DNA of 64,000 nt from Pedobacter panaciterrae (lineage in GTDB: Bacteria; Bacteroidota; Bacteroidia; Sphingobacteriales; Sphingobacteriaceae), in the NCBI RefSeq assembly GCF_013204795.1, contig NZ_JABMKW010000008.1, positions 1-64,000 of the forward strand, written 5' to 3'. Below, one piece after another: positions 28,351-38,039 of this stretch. The translations under genes and the position numbers were made by a program. The first letter of the stretch is position 1. Each line of letters starts with the position of its first letter. A model generated the notes under the pieces. The model did no database searches. It was not told where the DNA came from and worked only from the letters and a program-made list of their open reading frames with translations.

Positions 28351-31300
28351 ATGAAAAAAAAGCTACTACTAATTTGCTTCATGTTTTTTGCAGCAAAGAG
28401 TTTTGCCCAAAATGTCACCGTAAAGGGTGTGGTTTTGGACGCCGAAACTAAAGGGCCAATTCCATCAGTTAACGTCAGTGTAAAGGGCACGAACCTGGGT
28501 ACGGCGACAAACGTAAATGGTATTTATACCTTAACTAATGTAAACCCTAAAGCAACTCTTGTCTTTTCCTACATTGGATATAAGCAGCAAGAAATTGAGC
28601 TGAACGGGAAAACACAATTAAATGTAACCCTAACTTCAGACTTTGGTAACCTTGAAGAGGTGGTGGTAGTTGGTTTTGGGACAAAGAAGAAAATTAACAT
28701 TGCAGGCGCGATAGACCAGATTTCAGGTAAGCAATTAGAATCACGGCCAGTTTCCAATGTAATGCAAGGATTGCAAGGTATTAGTCCAGGCTTAAATATT
28801 ACATATGGAGGCGGTGCTCCCGGAACTGTACCCGTAATAAATATCAGGGGATATACTTCAATAAACGGCGGTTCACCTTTAATCGTAATTGATGGGATTC
28901 CGGCAGCAAGTAATGATGATATGCTAAGATTAACTCCTTCAGACATTTCTTCATTTACAGTATTGAGGGATGCAGCATCAGCAGCTATTTATGGTGCGAG
29001 AGCTGCTTTTGGAGTAATTCTTATCACTACTAAAAAGGGTAAAGAAGGGCGAACATTAATCAGTTATAACGCGTTAACCACTTGGGGCAAGCCAACAGTA
29101 CTTCCAAAACCTGTAACAGATCCATATATCTATTCAAGGGTTTTAGAGACTTCTACTGACAATACTCCATGGGATTATGTAAATTACTCAGATGAGCACT
29201 ATAAGTGGGCAAAAGAAAGATCTGATGACCCTTCACTTCCTGATACACGCATCGATCCAACCGATCCAAACAGATGGGCATACATGGGTGACAACAATTG
29301 GTATGATTACTTCTTTAACAAGGCCAGTCTATCTCAAAATCATACATTGACTTTTTCCGGAGGAGCTCAGGTAAATAATTCTCCGTTAACTTATTATTTG
29401 TCTGCGGATTATACCAAGGAAAATGGGTTGAATAAGCTTGCTGATGATTTCTGGGATCGCTATGGCCTAAGATCAAGAGTAGGTTTTGCTCCTCTATCTT
29501 GGTTAAAAATAGATAACAATCTTAACATTTATCAAACCAAGAGGGCACGTCCAAATGCCAGTATTACCGATCTATATTACTTGCAGCCAACAGATGTGGC
29601 AACGAATCCTGATGGAACATGGGCAAACACTGCAACAGGCAGACTGGCAGCGAGATTAGTTGATGGAGGAGAAAACCTTGAAACAATGTTTGGCTTTCAA
29701 AATATCACCGGTGCAACTGCTTCATTTTTAAACGGCGATCTTCAGGTAAATGGCGATGCTTCATTTAAGCGGGAGTTATGGAAATACCATAACGATTCGA
29801 AAAAGTTTAAAATTGGCTTCGGGCCTACTGATATCCGGGAAGAAGGCGGCAATGGTTATGTATATGAGAGTAATGGATATTTATATAACAATGCTTTTAA
29901 CTTATATACAACTTATAAAAAAACCATAGGCGACCATTTTTTTAGTGCAATGGTGGGATATAATTATGAGGATTATAATTATTCGACTGTAGATGCGCAG
30001 AGAGATTTACTTATGTCTTCCTCTGTGCCCTACCTTAAGTTAACTACAGGTGAAATAACACTTGGGACAAAATATAATGCCTATGCTAGTACAAGTGCTT
30101 TTAGCAGGCTGAATTATACCTATAAAGATCGCTATATTTTAGAGGCTACAGGAAGATATGATGGATCTTCCAGATTTCCTGTAAGCCGCCGATGGGGATT
30201 TTTCCCTTCAGCTTCTTTGGCTTGGATTGCGAGCTCAGAAGAATTTTTTAAACCTCTGGCCCCTGTTTTATCAACATTTAAGCTGCGTACATCATATGGC
30301 GATTTGGGCAATCAGAATGCAGATTCCGATCCATATTTACGTGACTTTGGCTACATACAAACTTTACCGACAGATCCTTCCAATTATTTGATCGGTGGCA
30401 CAAGACAGCAAGTTATTACCGGAGCACCAAGATTGTATGTTGATCCTAATACCTATACATGGGAGCGGGTTTCTACGCTTAATATGGGTACGGATTTAGG
30501 TTTTTTTAATGATAAACTGTCATTCACTTTTGATTATTTCATACGCAATACAACTGGCATGCTTGTTCGTGGTCAGGAATTACCAGGAGTACTTGGTACA
30601 GACGTGCCAAAACAAAATGCTGCCGATCTTAGGACAAAGGGGTGGGAGCTGTCTGTTACCTATAGAGATAGGTTTGATTTAGGTTCAAAACCGTTTAGTT
30701 TCGAAACTAAATTCTTTGTTTCCGATTCCCGTTCTGAGATTACTAAATTTGAGAACAAACAAAACTTATTATCTACTTACCGTGTAGGACAGACAATAGG
30801 TGAGATTTGGGGACTACAGAATGATGGGCTTTTCCAGAATAAGGCTGAAATAGATGCGCTTGATGAATCAAGTATAATTCCATGGGGTGCTCTTGAGATT
30901 ATTCAGGGATGGCCTAAATACAAGGATCTGGATGGAAACAAAAAAATAGAACAGGGATTAAGTGCAGATGATCCAAAAGACCTTAAAATTATTGGTAATA
31001 GCACTGACAGATACAGTGTTGGTGCTAATCTGAATATGGATTGGAATGGATTTGATCTTTCAGTATTCCTTCAGGGTGTATTGAAAAGAGATTTTTATCC
31101 TCATCATTATTTGTTCTGGGGGCCTTATCAACAACCTTATGCAAATGTATACCCTTGGAATCTTGATTTTTACAGGGCGACAGGAGATTCCCCCGAACAA
31201 AGAGCAAAGCATTCGGCTTCTTATATAGCTGCAGGCTTAGCTGATGCGAATCCTAATTCTTATTATCCAGTTATGCAGTCGTGGCTAGCGGATGCTAATT

Positions 31301-31572
31301 ATGGTTCAGGGTTAGATATTCCACAAACTAAATACTTGCTTAATGGTGCTTATCTAAGAATAAAAAATGTTTCATTGGGTTATACCTTGCCTGCTAAGTT
31401 TACCAATCGCTTTAAGGTTAGTCGCCTTCGTGTATTTGTTACTGGCGAGAATCTTTATGAATTCTCTGCCATTAAAAAATATATTGATCCTGAAGCAGTA
31501 AACCAAGGATCGAGTGCATGGGCGTATCCATATCAAAGAAGATATGCAGTTGGTTTAAATCTGGACTTTTAA
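28351..31572 (+). CDS. SusC/RagA-family TonB-linked outer membrane protein
   Basis: 1073-residue TonB-dependent receptor that imports substrate captured by its SusD partner. Order: signal peptide (LLLICFMFFAAKSFAQ), carboxypeptidase-regulatory-like domain (VTVKGVVLDAETKGPIPSVNVSVKGTNLGTATNVNGIYTL), TonB box region (EEVVVVGFGTKKK), plug (AGAIDQISGKQLESRPVSNVMQGLQGISPGLNI ... RGYTSINGGSPLIVIDGIPA), then the 22-strand barrel ending FTNRFKVSRLRVFVTGENLYEFS ... YAVGLNLDF. The aromatic C-terminus is normal. It is the first gene of susC-susD-phosphoesterase-phosphatase with gaps of 35, 33 and 6 bases. The associated enzymes suggest a phosphoester rather than a glycan substrate. Confidence 0.97.
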   Translation: MKKKLLLICFMFFAAKSFAQNVTVKGVVLDAETKGPIPSVNVSVKGTNLGTATNVNGIYTLTNVNPKATLVFSYIGYKQQEIELNGKTQLNVTLTSDFGNLEEVVVVGFGTKKKINIAGAIDQISGKQLESRPVSNVMQGLQGISPGLNITYGGGAPGTVPVINIRGYTSINGGSPLIVIDGIPAASNDDMLRLTPSDISSFTVLRDAASAAIYGARAAFGVILITTKKGKEGRTLISYNALTTWGKPTVLPKPVTDPYIYSRVLETSTDNTPWDYVNYSDEHYKWAKERSDDPSLPDTRIDPTDPNRWAYMGDNNWYDYFFNKASLSQNHTLTFSGGAQVNNSPLTYYLSADYTKENGLNKLADDFWDRYGLRSRVGFAPLSWLKIDNNLNIYQTKRARPNASITDLYYLQPTDVATNPDGTWANTATGRLAARLVDGGENLETMFGFQNITGATASFLNGDLQVNGDASFKRELWKYHNDSKKFKIGFGPTDIREEGGNGYVYESNGYLYNNAFNLYTTYKKTIGDHFFSAMVGYNYEDYNYSTVDAQRDLLMSSSVPYLKLTTGEITLGTKYNAYASTSAFSRLNYTYKDRYILEATGRYDGSSRFPVSRRWGFFPSASLAWIASSEEFFKPLAPVLSTFKLRTSYGDLGNQNADSDPYLRDFGYIQTLPTDPSNYLIGGTRQQVITGAPRLYVDPNTYTWERVSTLNMGTDLGFFNDKLSFTFDYFIRNTTGMLVRGQELPGVLGTDVPKQNAADLRTKGWELSVTYRDRFDLGSKPFSFETKFFVSDSRSEITKFENKQNLLSTYRVGQTIGEIWGLQNDGLFQNKAEIDALDESSIIPWGALEIIQGWPKYKDLDGNKKIEQGLSADDPKDLKIIGNSTDRYSVGANLNMDWNGFDLSVFLQGVLKRDFYPHHYLFWGPYQQPYANVYPWNLDFYRATGDSPEQRAKHSASYIAAGLADANPNSYYPVMQSWLADANYGSGLDIPQTKYLLNGAYLRIKNVSLGYTLPAKFTNRFKVSRLRVFVTGENLYEFSAIKKYIDPEAVNQGSSAWAYPYQRRYAVGLNLDF

Positions 31573-31607
31573 TAATTAGGGAGTTAACAATCATTTAAAA
31601 ATCAGTT

Positions 31608-33398
31608 ATGAAAAAGAATATATACATCCTGCTGGCAACAATTGCAGTTTTTACTGTTGCTTGCAAAAAGGGTAACCTGGATCGTTTTCCGCAAACAGAG
31701 ATATCACCAAGTCTTTTCTTTAATACAGAGGAAGATCTTGCTCTATATGTAAATGGATTATTATTAATGCCCAATAGGGACAGTTATCTGAATGATCAAA
31801 GTAGTGACAATGTCGCAACTACTGCCGCTGTAGAAATAAAGAATATAATGGCAGGTAATGCCAATGCGCAAAATATAACCGGTGGGTGGAGTTGGACCAG
31901 ACTAAGAGATATCAACTACTTTCTGGAAAACTACAATAAAGCAAAGGTTACCAGCGAAATAAAAAACCATTACATTGGCTTAGCAAAGTACTATCGTGCA
32001 CAATTTTATCTGGATAAAGTAAAGCGTTTTTCTAATGTACCTTGGTATTCTGGCACATTAAATCCAGATGATAAGGAATTATTTAAACCAAGCGATACAC
32101 GTGCACTGGTTATGGATAGCGTAATGGCTGATCTTGATTTTGCCTATAAGAATGTTAGAGAAAGTGTACCTTCCGGAACTCCAGGAAAGTGGGCAGTAGC
32201 TGTATTTTATTCACGAGCAGCTCTTTACGAAGGAACTTACCGCAAGTACCATTCAGAGCTTAATTTAAAAGCAACCGCAAATACCTTTCTGGAAACTACT
32301 GTTAAGATAACTGGGGAAGTAATTGCGTCTAAAAAATTCTCAATTTTTAGTAAGGGATTACCAAATCAGGATTATGCAACTTTGTTTTCAAGTCAGGATT
32401 TGACTACTAACCCCGAGGTGATTTTAGCCAATGTTTTTGATATGGATAAAAAAATAAGCCAAAACGTAAATTCTGTAGTATTTGGGGATTATGAACAGGC
32501 ACCTGCAAGAGACCTTATCCAAACCTATTTAATGAAGGATGGAAGCCGTTTTACTGCCATTGCTAATTATGATAAGGCCAGTTTTGTTAAGGAGTTCGAA
32601 AACCGTGATCCGCGCCTGGCTCAAACAATGGTTTATCCCGGTTGGATTAGAGTTCCAGACGCGCAGCCTTATGTTCAAAAACTAAATAAAAATTTTACGG
32701 GCTATCATCAACTAAAAGGATATGTAAACAGTACTGATCAGACAATTTTAAATGGCGTTGATTTTCCTGTCTATCGTTATGCAGAGGTACTGTTAACCTA
32801 TGCAGAAGCGTTGGCTGAATTGGGTACACTTAACCAATCGCAGTTAGATGAGTCTGTTAACCTGATTAGAAGAAGAGTTGGCATGCCTGATCTTAATTTA
32901 GCACAGGCAAATGCATCTCCCGATCCATTATTGCAACAACAGTTTGATAATATTGAATCGAACCAGGGAGTAATTCTGGAAATCAGAAGAGAGCGTAGGG
33001 TTGAGTTTGCTTTTGAAAACAGTAGGTACGACGATCTGATGAGGTGGAAAGCAGGGAAATTATTGACCAAAAGCCCGGAAGGAATGTATTTTCCAGGTTT
33101 AGGCAAGTATGATTTAACGGGAGATGGAGTTGAAGATATTATTTTGATTGATAAGTCTGTTACCATTCCGGCAGAAGACAAGAAAGAAAAAAATTCATTA
33201 GGAGTAGTGCTTACCTATTATCGTACTGGTGAGATAGGAGCCGATGCTACTGTATATCTGAAAAATGGTGCCAATGGAGGAGCGATCGTAACTGAAAATG
33301 TTACCCGTAAGTTTGAGGATCCGAAATATTATTATCGTCCTATTCCTCAGCAACAGATTATATTAAATTCGAACCTAAAACAAGTATTTGGGTGGTAA
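31608..33398 (+). CDS. SusD/RagB-family nutrient-binding outer membrane lipoprotein
   Basis: 596-residue surface lipoprotein with a clear lipobox (TVACKKGNLDRFP, Cys about 20). It has the TPR-like helical core of the family: WTRLRDINYFLENY, HYIGLAKYYRAQFYLDKVKRF, the VYRYAEVLLTYAEALAELG stretch, and the C-terminal EIRRERRVEFAFENSRYDDLMRWKAG followed by YYRPIPQQQIILN. It caps the adjacent SusC channel and supplies substrate specificity. It starts 35 bases after susC. Confidence 0.96.
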   Translation: MKKNIYILLATIAVFTVACKKGNLDRFPQTEISPSLFFNTEEDLALYVNGLLLMPNRDSYLNDQSSDNVATTAAVEIKNIMAGNANAQNITGGWSWTRLRDINYFLENYNKAKVTSEIKNHYIGLAKYYRAQFYLDKVKRFSNVPWYSGTLNPDDKELFKPSDTRALVMDSVMADLDFAYKNVRESVPSGTPGKWAVAVFYSRAALYEGTYRKYHSELNLKATANTFLETTVKITGEVIASKKFSIFSKGLPNQDYATLFSSQDLTTNPEVILANVFDMDKKISQNVNSVVFGDYEQAPARDLIQTYLMKDGSRFTAIANYDKASFVKEFENRDPRLAQTMVYPGWIRVPDAQPYVQKLNKNFTGYHQLKGYVNSTDQTILNGVDFPVYRYAEVLLTYAEALAELGTLNQSQLDESVNLIRRRVGMPDLNLAQANASPDPLLQQQFDNIESNQGVILEIRRERRVEFAFENSRYDDLMRWKAGKLLTKSPEGMYFPGLGKYDLTGDGVEDIILIDKSVTIPAEDKKEKNSLGVVLTYYRTGEIGADATVYLKNGANGGAIVTENVTRKFEDPKYYYRPIPQQQIILNSNLKQVFGW

Positions 33399-33431
33399 TG
33401 ACCAATATGCCCATTTAGAAATAAAAACAAG

Positions 33432-34355
33432 ATGACGACACTGAAAAGAAGATCTTTACTAAAGGCAGCAGGACTAGCTGTTGGCGCCGTAGCAACCAGC
33501 GGCCTGTCTGCCTTTGCTTCCAATCCGGAAAAGCAGGATAAGAAAACCAAAAAACTGGCTCTTTCTGTTGCTCATATAACCGATGTGCATATTGGAGAAG
33601 GTGAAAATGCCCCCGAACGGTTTAAAAAATGCTTAAAACATATAATTACTAAGCACAAACCAGATTTCTTTTTGAATGGTGGTGATTCTATTGGTGATGC
33701 ATCCTACGATAATGTTGTATATGATCAGGTAATTAAGCAATGGAGTATTTGGGACGATTGCATAAAAACATTGGATAAATATGAAGTTCACAGCTGCATT
33801 GGTAACCACGATTCATGGTGGAAGGCTCCATCTAAAGAGCATGAAATGTATGGGAAAGACTATGTGGTTAAACGCTTGAAGATTCCTAACAGATATTACA
33901 GCTTTTCAAAAAAGAACTGGCATTTTATTGTACTTGATGGTAACAATGCCAATATCTCACTAGATCAGGAACAATACGAATGGTTGGAGAAAGAATTGGA
34001 GAAATTACCGGCATCTACACCAACATTGCTAATGTCGCATTATCCAATTTTAGGAACTACTCAGGTTCTTGTAGGTGGGGGTCACTCCGATTGTAAGAAG
34101 CTAAAAGACCTGTTTCAGAAGCATCGCGATAAAGTAAGAGTTTGCTTAAGCGGGCATAATCACTTATCAGATAATACTCATTATAATGATGTTTTGTATT
34201 GCTGCAATGGAGCAATGAGTGGCTTTTGGTGGGGTATAGGCGATGCTGAATCTGCCAGCCCTGGTTATTATTTAGAAACCCCTCCCGGTTATGCAATGCT
34301 GAATCTATATGAAGATGGAACAGTTGAAAACGAATATTTTCCACACACTTATTAA
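33432..34355 (+). CDS. TAT-exported calcineurin-like metallophosphoesterase
   Basis: 307 residues. The N-terminus KRRSLLKAAGLAVGAVATSGLSAFA is a twin-arginine signal, so it acts in the periplasm. The five metallophosphatase motifs appear in order: DVHIG, GGDSIGD, GNHDS, SHYP, SGHNH, giving a two-metal centre for phosphomonoester or diester hydrolysis. It follows susD by 33 bases and precedes an alkaline-phosphatase-superfamily gene by 6. It probably helps break down the phosphorylated nutrient imported or captured by SusCD. Confidence 0.92.
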   Translation: MTTLKRRSLLKAAGLAVGAVATSGLSAFASNPEKQDKKTKKLALSVAHITDVHIGEGENAPERFKKCLKHIITKHKPDFFLNGGDSIGDASYDNVVYDQVIKQWSIWDDCIKTLDKYEVHSCIGNHDSWWKAPSKEHEMYGKDYVVKRLKIPNRYYSFSKKNWHFIVLDGNNANISLDQEQYEWLEKELEKLPASTPTLLMSHYPILGTTQVLVGGGHSDCKKLKDLFQKHRDKVRVCLSGHNHLSDNTHYNDVLYCCNGAMSGFWWGIGDAESASPGYYLETPPGYAMLNLYEDGTVENEYFPHTY

Positions 34356-34361
34356 CAAACT

Positions 34362-35603
34362 ATGAGAATCCCATTTATTTTAACAATCTGCTTTTTCTTA
34401 TCGGTAGTAACCAATGCCCAGCAGAGAGAACAAAAAGTGGTTTACATTATTGCTGATGGCATTCCTGCCGATGTAATTGAAACCCAAAATCTTCCCAATT
34501 TTAAGAAGATCATACAAGCAGGGTCTTATTCCCGGATGTATGTTGGGGGTGGCAAAGGTACTTACAATGAAACCCCTACCATATCTGCCGTTGGTTATAA
34601 CAGCTTGCTAACCGGCACCTGGGTAAATAAGCACAATGTGCCCGACAATGATATTAAGGAGCCTAATTATAACTATCAGAACATATTCAGGTTGTTTAAA
34701 GCCCAATATCCAAATAAGAAATCTGCTATTTTCTCTAGCTGGACAGATAACCGTACCAAATTACTTGGCCATAATTTACCGGAAGCGGGAAACCTAAAGG
34801 TTGATTATTTTTTTGATGGCTATGAACTAGATACCGTTCGCTTTAAGCATGATAAAAACGCAGATTATATGCACCGTATTGATGAACAGGTAATTGCTGA
34901 TGCATCGAATACCATTCATGATAAAGCGCCTGATCTTTCCTGGATTTATCTGGAATATACAGATGATATGGGGCATGCACATGGCGATAGTCCTGAATTC
35001 TATAATGCTGTAGCGATGCTGGATAAGCAGGTAGGTAAAGTTTGGGAGGCAATAAGCTATCGTCAGAAAAACTTTAAAGAAGACTGGTTAATTGTTATCA
35101 CAACGGATCATGGTCGTGATGAAAAAAGTGGAAAAGGACATGGTGGACAATCCGACAGGCAAAGATCAACCTGGATGGTAAGCAATTATAAAAACCTAAA
35201 CACTTATGGTCAATATTTTGATCTTGGCGTAGTTGACATAATGCCTTCAATAGCCAATTATTTAAATGTAAAACTGCCTGACAGTGTAGCACAAGAAGTA
35301 GATGGCACTTCTTTCATTGGTCCGGTATCTATTGCAGCGCTTAAAACAATCTTTACTCAGAATCATATTGATATCAGCTGGAAAGCCTTGCAAAAAACCG
35401 GAAAGGTTAAAATATGGCTGGCAACAACAAATAATTTTAAAACAGAAGGAAAAGATACTTATCATCTTTTAGGTGAAACAGATCTTAGTCAGCAGCATTT
35501 TTTTGCCGATGTTAAAGCTTATCCATCAGAGTTTTATAAGGTTGTTATTCAGGCTAAAGATAATACCCTTAACAAATGGGTAGTCCTTTCTCCGGCAAAA
35601 TAG
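34362..35603 (+). CDS. Exported alkaline-phosphatase-superfamily enzyme (nucleotide pyrophosphatase/phosphodiesterase-like)
   Basis: 413 residues with a signal peptide ([18 protein letters not shown]). Catalytic-core motifs of the AP superfamily: [15 protein letters not shown] (first metal Asp), [17 protein letters not shown] (nucleophile Thr/Ser loop), [19 protein letters not shown], and [16 protein letters not shown] (metal Asp-His and His). The spacing is close to the NPP/phosphodiesterase branch. It starts 6 bases after the metallophosphoesterase, forming the end of the susC-susD cluster. Likely substrates are nucleotide or lipid-headgroup phosphodiesters, but this is inferred. Confidence 0.88.
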   Translation: MRIPFILTICFFLSVVTNAQQREQKVVYIIADGIPADVIETQNLPNFKKIIQAGSYSRMYVGGGKGTYNETPTISAVGYNSLLTGTWVNKHNVPDNDIKEPNYNYQNIFRLFKAQYPNKKSAIFSSWTDNRTKLLGHNLPEAGNLKVDYFFDGYELDTVRFKHDKNADYMHRIDEQVIADASNTIHDKAPDLSWIYLEYTDDMGHAHGDSPEFYNAVAMLDKQVGKVWEAISYRQKNFKEDWLIVITTDHGRDEKSGKGHGGQSDRQRSTWMVSNYKNLNTYGQYFDLGVVDIMPSIANYLNVKLPDSVAQEVDGTSFIGPVSIAALKTIFTQNHIDISWKALQKTGKVKIWLATTNNFKTEGKDTYHLLGETDLSQQHFFADVKAYPSEFYKVVIQAKDNTLNKWVVLSPAK

Positions 35604-35614
35604 ATACGATAAGC

Positions 35615-35653
35615 AATGGTAAAATTACAAGTCTAACTTGTAATTTTACCATT
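35615..35653 (+). terminator. 17-bp perfect hairpin abutting the next start codon (terminator or translational control)
   Basis: AATGGTAAAATTACAAG (35615-35631) pairs perfectly with CTTGTAATTTTACCATT (35637-35653) over a 5-base loop. It begins 11 bases past the phosphatase stop and ends on the base before the ATG at 35654. There is no run of U after it and no visible Shine-Dalgarno sequence for the next gene outside it. Confidence 0.55.
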
Positions 35654-36022
35654 ATGAATTCACCAGAAGCATTATTAATAAAGCAAGCAAGATTAGATTC
35701 AAACAACTGCATCGCAAAAAAGGATGTAGACGGAGTATCTAAATATTGGCTTGACGATTTTGTACAAATCGCTGGCGACGGTAGCCATACCATTGGCAAA
35801 GCCGAAATTGCTGCCGACTGGAAATACATGTTTTCCAAAAGCAGTCCGCTTTTTGAGCGCATCCCCGAAACAATTGTGATCAGTAAAAGTGGCGATCTGG
35901 CATGGGAAAACGGGAAATGGAATTACAAAAATGACAAGTATCATGGTAATTATGCCGCAATGTGGCGTAAGATAAAAGGAAAATGGCTTACACAAAGCGA
36001 ACTTTATGTTTCACTAAACTAG
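35654..36022 (+). CDS. DUF4440/SnoaL-like NTF2-fold protein
   Basis: 122 residues from the ATG at 35654 (MNSPEALLIKQARLDSNNC). The frame is open to 35576, but that would overlap the phosphatase gene and translate through the hairpin. The sequence CIAKKDVDGVSKYWLDDFVQIAGDGSHTIGKAEI and ENGKWNYKNDKYHGNYAAMWRKIKGKWLTQSELYV fits the NTF2-like DUF4440 cone fold seen in small stand-alone proteins of unclear function. No catalytic role can be assigned. There is no signal peptide. Confidence 0.8.
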   Translation: MNSPEALLIKQARLDSNNCIAKKDVDGVSKYWLDDFVQIAGDGSHTIGKAEIAADWKYMFSKSSPLFERIPETIVISKSGDLAWENGKWNYKNDKYHGNYAAMWRKIKGKWLTQSELYVSLN

Positions 36023-36081
36023 TTTGGTTATAGCATAAATTAATCCCGAGTCATTAACTTAGAGCACATAACCCAATAGAT

Positions 36082-37065
36082 ATGAAGATAGCTGTTTTTA
36101 GTACTTACCGATATGATGAAGAATTTTTAAGCCGATTCAATACCGGTCATGAGTTATCTTTTTTTACAGTTGCCTTAACGGAAGAAACCGTTAAGCTAGC
36201 CGAAGGTTTCGATGCAATATGCATTTTTGTAAATGATCGTGTTGATTCTGAGATCATAAAGACCCTGCATAAAGGAGGAATAAAACTAATTGTTTTGCGC
36301 TGTGCTGGCTTCAATAATGTGGCAATTGAAACAGCAAATGAATTGGGTATTCCTGTTTTAAGAGTCCCTGCCTATTCGCCAGAGGCAGTGGCAGAACATG
36401 CGATAGCCCTAATTCTTACCCTGAACCGTAAAACACATAAAGCTTATAACCGGATTCGTGAAGGTAATTTCTCCCTGGAGAAACTCATGGGTTTTAATTT
36501 ACATAGACACAAGGTAGCCGTAATAGGCACTGGAAACATAGGTAAGGCTTTTTGTAGAATCTTAAAAGGTTTTGGTTGTTTAATAAGCGCATATGATCCT
36601 TATCCATCTACAGAACTTCAGGACCTTGGCGTTAAATATGGTACTTTACAGGAAACATTAAATGATGCGGATATTGTAGCGCTTCATTGTCCGCTTACCG
36701 AAACAACCAAACATTTGATCAACAAGGAAACCCTTAAACTTTTTAAAGAGGGTGCAATGCTGATCAATACGAGCAGGGGAGGTCTGATCGATACAAAAGC
36801 AGTTATCAAAGCTTTAAAGACCGGACAACTTGGGTATTTGGGCCTTGATGTTTATGAGCAGGAAAGCACCTTGTTTTTTCACGACCACTCAGAAAATGTT
36901 ATTCAGGATGATCTGATTACCCGTCTTATCTCTTTCCCCAATGTACTAATTACTTCTCATCAAGGCTTTTTTACCAAAGAGGCAATGGAAGAAATAGCTC
37001 AAATTACATTTAAAAATATAGATGCATTTTCGAAAGGAGAAGAATTGGTAAACCGTGTAAAATAG
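36082..37065 (+). CDS. D-2-hydroxyacid dehydrogenase (D-lactate dehydrogenase-like)
   Basis: 327-residue NAD-dependent dehydrogenase, probably fermentative D-lactate dehydrogenase reducing pyruvate. The NAD-binding Rossmann motif is VIGTGNIGKAFC (GxGxxG). Catalytic Arg lies in INTSRGGLID, Glu in GLDVYEQE, and His in ITSHQGFFTKEAM. The tail FFHDHSENVIQDDLITRLISFPNVL is typical of LdhA-type enzymes. No signal peptide. Its transcript is likely stopped by a hairpin lying in the 3' end of the convergent fmt gene, only 5 bases away. Confidence 0.9.
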   Translation: MKIAVFSTYRYDEEFLSRFNTGHELSFFTVALTEETVKLAEGFDAICIFVNDRVDSEIIKTLHKGGIKLIVLRCAGFNNVAIETANELGIPVLRVPAYSPEAVAEHAIALILTLNRKTHKAYNRIREGNFSLEKLMGFNLHRHKVAVIGTGNIGKAFCRILKGFGCLISAYDPYPSTELQDLGVKYGTLQETLNDADIVALHCPLTETTKHLINKETLKLFKEGAMLINTSRGGLIDTKAVIKALKTGQLGYLGLDVYEQESTLFFHDHSENVIQDDLITRLISFPNVLITSHQGFFTKEAMEEIAQITFKNIDAFSKGEELVNRVK

Positions 37066-37070
37066 AGATT

Positions 37071-37979
37071 TTACAAACGCATGCCCCTTAAAAATTCATC
37101 AACCTGCATGCGTTTTTTGCCTTCATACTGTAGATCAGTGAATTTGATAAAACCATCTCTGGCGGCAAACTTTAAATAAGTTTTGCCATCAGATAAAAAA
37201 CTTCCAGGCGAGATACCAGGTTCTTTTTCTTCAAACTCTGCTTTAAACACCTTAAGGGTTTTATCATTTAGTTTAGTAAAAGCAGTAGGGTAAGGGCTTA
37301 ATCCACGAATCAGGTTGTATATTTTATCGCCAGACAGGTTCCAATCTATTAAACAATGTTCTTTGAATATCTTTGGCGCATGTTTCAGCTCATCACTTTT
37401 TGGTTGAGGCTGCTCTGTATAGTTGCCGGCTTCTATAGCCTTTACGGTCTTCACCAGCAATCCTGCGCCTACATTCATTAACTTATCGTGTAAATCTCCC
37501 GCAGTGTCATCATTATTGATCGATACGCTTTCAGAAAATATTACATCACCTGTATCAATTTCATGTTTCAAAAAGAATGTAGTAACGCCACTTTCTTTTT
37601 CTCCATTAATGATCGCATGATTTATCGGAGCCGCTCCACGATATTGCGGCAGCAAAGATGCATGAAGGTTAATCGTTCCCTTTGCCGGCATATTCCATAC
37701 CATTTCAGGCAACATTCTAAAAGCTACTACTACCTGTAAATCGGCATTTAGGCTTTTTAGTTCATCAATAAACAAAGGGTCTTTCAGTTTTAAGGGCTGC
37801 AATACCTTTATCCCCTTTGATACTGCATACTGTTTAACAGCACTTTCATGAAGTTTTTGTCCGCGACCAGCGGGCTTATCTGCTGCAGTAACCACACCAA
37901 CAACATCAAATCCGGCTTCAACTAAAGCATTTAAAGAAGCAACTGCAAAATCGGGCGTACCCATAAAAACTATTTTCAT
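37071..37979 (-). CDS. fmt: Methionyl-tRNA formyltransferase
   Basis: Adds a formyl group from 10-formyl-THF to the initiator Met-tRNA. The ATG at 37979 gives MKIVFMGTPDFAVASL (302 residues); the extra codon at 37982 is a TTG and unlikely. Core motifs are present: GVVTAADKPAGRGQKL, NLHASLLPQYRGAAPINHAIINGE (the HxSLLPxYRG catalytic region), ETGVTTFF-like ESGVTTFFLKHEIDTGDVI, and the C-terminal OB-like domain. The gene is convergent with the D-lactate dehydrogenase gene, and no def gene is adjacent. Confidence 0.97.
   Translation of the reverse strand: MKIVFMGTPDFAVASLNALVEAGFDVVGVVTAADKPAGRGQKLHESAVKQYAVSKGIKVLQPLKLKDPLFIDELKSLNADLQVVVAFRMLPEMVWNMPAKGTINLHASLLPQYRGAAPINHAIINGEKESGVTTFFLKHEIDTGDVIFSESVSINNDDTAGDLHDKLMNVGAGLLVKTVKAIEAGNYTEQPQPKSDELKHAPKIFKEHCLIDWNLSGDKIYNLIRGLSPYPTAFTKLNDKTLKVFKAEFEEKEPGISPGSFLSDGKTYLKFAARDGFIKFTDLQYEGKKRMQVDEFLRGMRL
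37075..37118 (+). terminator. Intrinsic terminator for the dehydrogenase gene, inside the fmt 3' end
   Basis: AAACGCATGC (37075-37084) pairs with GCATGCGTTT (37106-37115) over a 21-base loop and is followed on the plus strand by a run of six T (37113-37118). It starts 9 bases after the dehydrogenase stop and overlaps the last codons of the opposite fmt gene. Confidence 0.65.
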
Positions 37980-38039
37980 CAACCAGTGTTTTAGGTGGCA
38001 AAATAACTAAAAAATTAGCGCATATAAAGCTAATGCCTG

